Below are positions 6,669 to 7,991 of a stretch of DNA of 7,991 nt, one piece after another. Numbering within the stretch: the stretch's first letter is position 1; the number at the start of each line of letters is the position of its first letter. The DNA lies in the NCBI GenBank assembly GCA_026706165.1, contig JAPOZF010000474.1, positions 1 through 7,991 of the forward strand, in the 5' to 3' direction. The notes under the pieces were generated by a model, which did no database searches, was not told the origin of the DNA, and saw only the letters and a program-made list of their open reading frames with translations. The position numbers and the translations under genes are program-made. Source of the DNA: Gemmatimonadota bacterium. GTDB lineage: Bacteria > Latescibacterota > UBA2968 > UBA8231.

Positions 6669-6828
6669 ACGTGCGCTGGGAGTCCCAGGGATGGTTCGGT
6701 TGTCTTGACCAGGGGTAAGGGGCCCAACAGCTCCCCCAGATCCACGATACCGGGTCGGGCCGATGGCTTAATCGGATGGCAGCGGCCGTGTGTCTGTTCC
6801 CCGCAAGGGCCTCGAGCCGGCCTCCGAC

Positions 6829-6857
6829 AGGAAAACCGAAAGCCCGGGCCCGGGGCT
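6829..6857 (-). terminator. Putative intrinsic terminator of the LarA-family gene
   Basis: Read on the minus strand, the sequence after the stop at 6878 forms AGCCC - seven-base loop - GGGCT, GC-rich and near-palindromic (6857 to 6841), followed by the T-rich tract TTCGGTTTTC (6840-6831). Position (21 bases past the stop) and orientation fit the minus-strand gene. The stem is only about 5 bp, and the T tract is interrupted by CGG. On the plus strand no T tract follows, so it would not serve the SDR gene in the same way. Confidence 0.45.
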
Positions 6858-6877
6858 CCGGGGATCTGTGATTGCGG

Positions 6878-7991
6878 TCAGTCGGCGAGGAGCTGGATGC
6901 TGGCGAACGGGAACAGGGCGACGCGCGCGTTGCCGGGCAGCCTGGCGGCCAGCTGGGACATGAGGTCTTCCCAATCGCGGAAGAGTATTTCCCGGGAGTG
7001 TCTTTCGTGGAAGTCCGCGGCGGGAAAATGCTCCGACCAGACCAGTGCCTGGTCCGGTTTGCCGATTCTGGGAGGCGGGAACTCGGCGGCGGGCCGGGAT
7101 CTTTCCCTTTCCAGGAAGCGCTCGTAGTTCATACGGTCGTACAGGCCGTGGTAGGAGATTCCGTCGCAGGCCGGGTTGATGGCGACCGTGTAGGCACGGT
7201 CGAAATACCGCCGCGGCCAGAATGCCTTGCCGGTCTGAATCGGATCGGAGTCGAGAGGGTAGCAGTTGACTACGAGAAGATCGGTCTCACGGCGCACCTG
7301 CCCGGGAATGGCGGTTGCGTACGTTTTCCTGGCGAACGCGGCTGCCTTGCGGTGAGCGGCGACCAGATCGCCGACGAACAGTCCGGCCACTTCGCGCCTG
7401 TGATTGAGCACGGCGTTGACGATGACGTCGAGCCCGACGAGCCGGGCCACCTCTTCGGAGGCGTCTCTCGCGTCGCGCTCATCCACCTGTTTCTCGAGGT
7501 CGCCATGGCCGCGGCCCGAGTAGAAGGTGTGGAAGCAGAACATCGTCGCGAACCCCGAGACCCCGGGGAGAATCAGCTTGGAACCGCCGCCGAATCCCAT
7601 GGCACCGTGCGGATAGAGGCCGCCGAGACAGATCTTGAAGTCGGCAGCGGCGACGACGGGATCGATGAAGACGGGAGTCCCGTCTTCGAGGTTGCCCATG
7701 CCCCGCAGCTTTCCGCTCATGAAGTTGTGGCAGGTGACGGGAAAGTCGCGGACGATGCCGGCCCCGACCTTCAGGGCCATTTCTTCCCTGGTCAGGGGCC
7801 GGTGCGAACCGCAACCAATGACGAAGCGGATCTCGCCGGCGGGAACGCCGGCTTCGGACAGTTCCCGCAGGATCGAGGGGATCAGCTCGCCGGCGGGGGT
7901 CGGCCGGCTGAGATCGTCGACGACGATGGCCGCGCTCTTTTTTCCGCGGGCGGCCTCGGCGATCCGGGGTGTGCCGATCGGCCGCTCGAAA
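6878..7991 (-). CDS. LarA-family nickel-pincer hydroxyacid racemase/epimerase homologue (5' end outside window)
   Basis: The frame is open from the right edge to TGA at 6878, giving 370 residues; about 45 N-terminal residues seem to be missing compared with the 424-residue Lactobacillus lactate racemase LarA. An ATG at 7780 lies inside the gene and is not the start: the residues before it (VVDDLSRPTP, then GCGSHRPLT) are conserved LarA sequence. Counting from the first whole codon, H63 (GSHR), H128 (YPH), K138 (GGGSK) and H154 (CFH) match LarA H108, H174, K184 and H200. The spacings are 65, 10 and 16 against 66, 10 and 16. Q252 and K255 (IQTGK) match Q295 and K298. K184 carries the nickel-pincer nucleotide in LarA, so this protein probably binds the same cofactor and inverts an alpha-hydroxyacid or related carbon centre. 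The family includes enzymes for lactate, malate, other hydroxyacids and gluconate; the substrate here is unknown. No larB, larC or larE is in the window. Confidence 0.88.
   Translation of the reverse strand, partial: FERPIGTPRIAEAARGKKSAAIVVDDLSRPTPAGELIPSILRELSEAGVPAGEIRFVIGCGSHRPLTREEMALKVGAGIVRDFPVTCHNFMSGKLRGMGNLEDGTPVFIDPVVAAADFKICLGGLYPHGAMGFGGGSKLILPGVSGFATMFCFHTFYSGRGHGDLEKQVDERDARDASEEVARLVGLDVIVNAVLNHRREVAGLFVGDLVAAHRKAAAFARKTYATAIPGQVRRETDLLVVNCYPLDSDPIQTGKAFWPRRYFDRAYTVAINPACDGISYHGLYDRMNYERFLERERSRPAAEFPPPRIGKPDQALVWSEHFPAADFHERHSREILFRDWEDLMSQLAARLPGNARVALFPFASIQLLAD

Noticed and set aside
5459..6718. Plus-strand open frame (419 codons) overlapping the SDR gene in another frame
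   Set aside because: It is dominated by Arg/Gly runs, has no ribosome site, and covers the SDR, which has a strong Shine-Dalgarno sequence and intact motifs.
6705..7127. Plus-strand open frame (140 codons) spanning the gap after the SDR into the LarA homologue
   Set aside because: Most of it is antisense to the LarA-family gene, and the remainder shows no coding signature. The gap 6669-6877 holds only the terminator-like hairpin and a weak 5-bp stem (CTGGG/CCCAG, 6676-6688).
6878..7780. LarA-family gene starting at the ATG at 7780
   Set aside because: The frame continues upstream without a stop to the window edge, and the upstream residues contain conserved LarA sequence, including the active-site GSHR. 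The gene is longer and truncated by the window.

Overview
The window is strongly GC-rich bacterial DNA (about two-thirds G+C by eye). It is densely packed with metabolic genes and has no RNA genes, mobile elements or CRISPR. The organism cannot be named from this sequence. The codon use, the single clear Shine-Dalgarno site and the gene content (acyl-CoA ligase, acyl-CoA dehydrogenase, sulfatase, short-chain dehydrogenase, LarA-family racemase) fit a metabolically versatile heterotroph from soil, sediment or a marine habitat. Lineages such as Spirochaetota or other high-GC environmental bacteria are only a guess.

Layout. (1) The first 163 bases hold the C-terminal end of an unrecognised plus-strand protein. 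(2) Facing it, on the minus strand, four closely spaced genes probably form one operon, transcribed from about 5538 down to 238. In order they are a ten-helix DMT/EamA permease, a cytoplasmic sulfatase-family hydrolase, an acyl-CoA dehydrogenase and an AMP-forming acyl-CoA ligase. The gaps are 11, 54 and 19 bases. (3) A 182-base divergent intergenic region (5539-5720) separates this operon from a plus-strand short-chain dehydrogenase/reductase with a strong ribosome binding site. (4) The dehydrogenase converges with a minus-strand LarA-family (nickel-pincer hydroxyacid racemase/epimerase) gene. That gene runs off the right edge, and a terminator-like hairpin follows its stop codon.

How the genes may work together (inference). 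The four-gene operon reads like a small catabolic module: import or exchange of a small organic compound, intracellular removal of a sulfate (or phosphonate/phosphate) ester, CoA activation of a carboxylate, then alpha,beta-dehydrogenation. The dehydrogenase appears to carry an arginine at the position that binds the distal carboxylate in glutaryl-CoA dehydrogenase, which makes a dicarboxyl-type or polar substrate conceivable. The SDR and the LarA homologue could handle chiral hydroxyacids or polyols, but they are in separate transcription units and their link to the operon is unproven.

The main oddities are a C-V-S-A-R sulfatase signature in place of C-X-P-X-R, an SDR that lacks the usual tetrad Asn and has a Pro/Gly-rich insertion and a C-terminal tail, and a LarA homologue with the nickel-pincer and catalytic residues intact but an unknown substrate. 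No obviously new defence or mobile system is visible.
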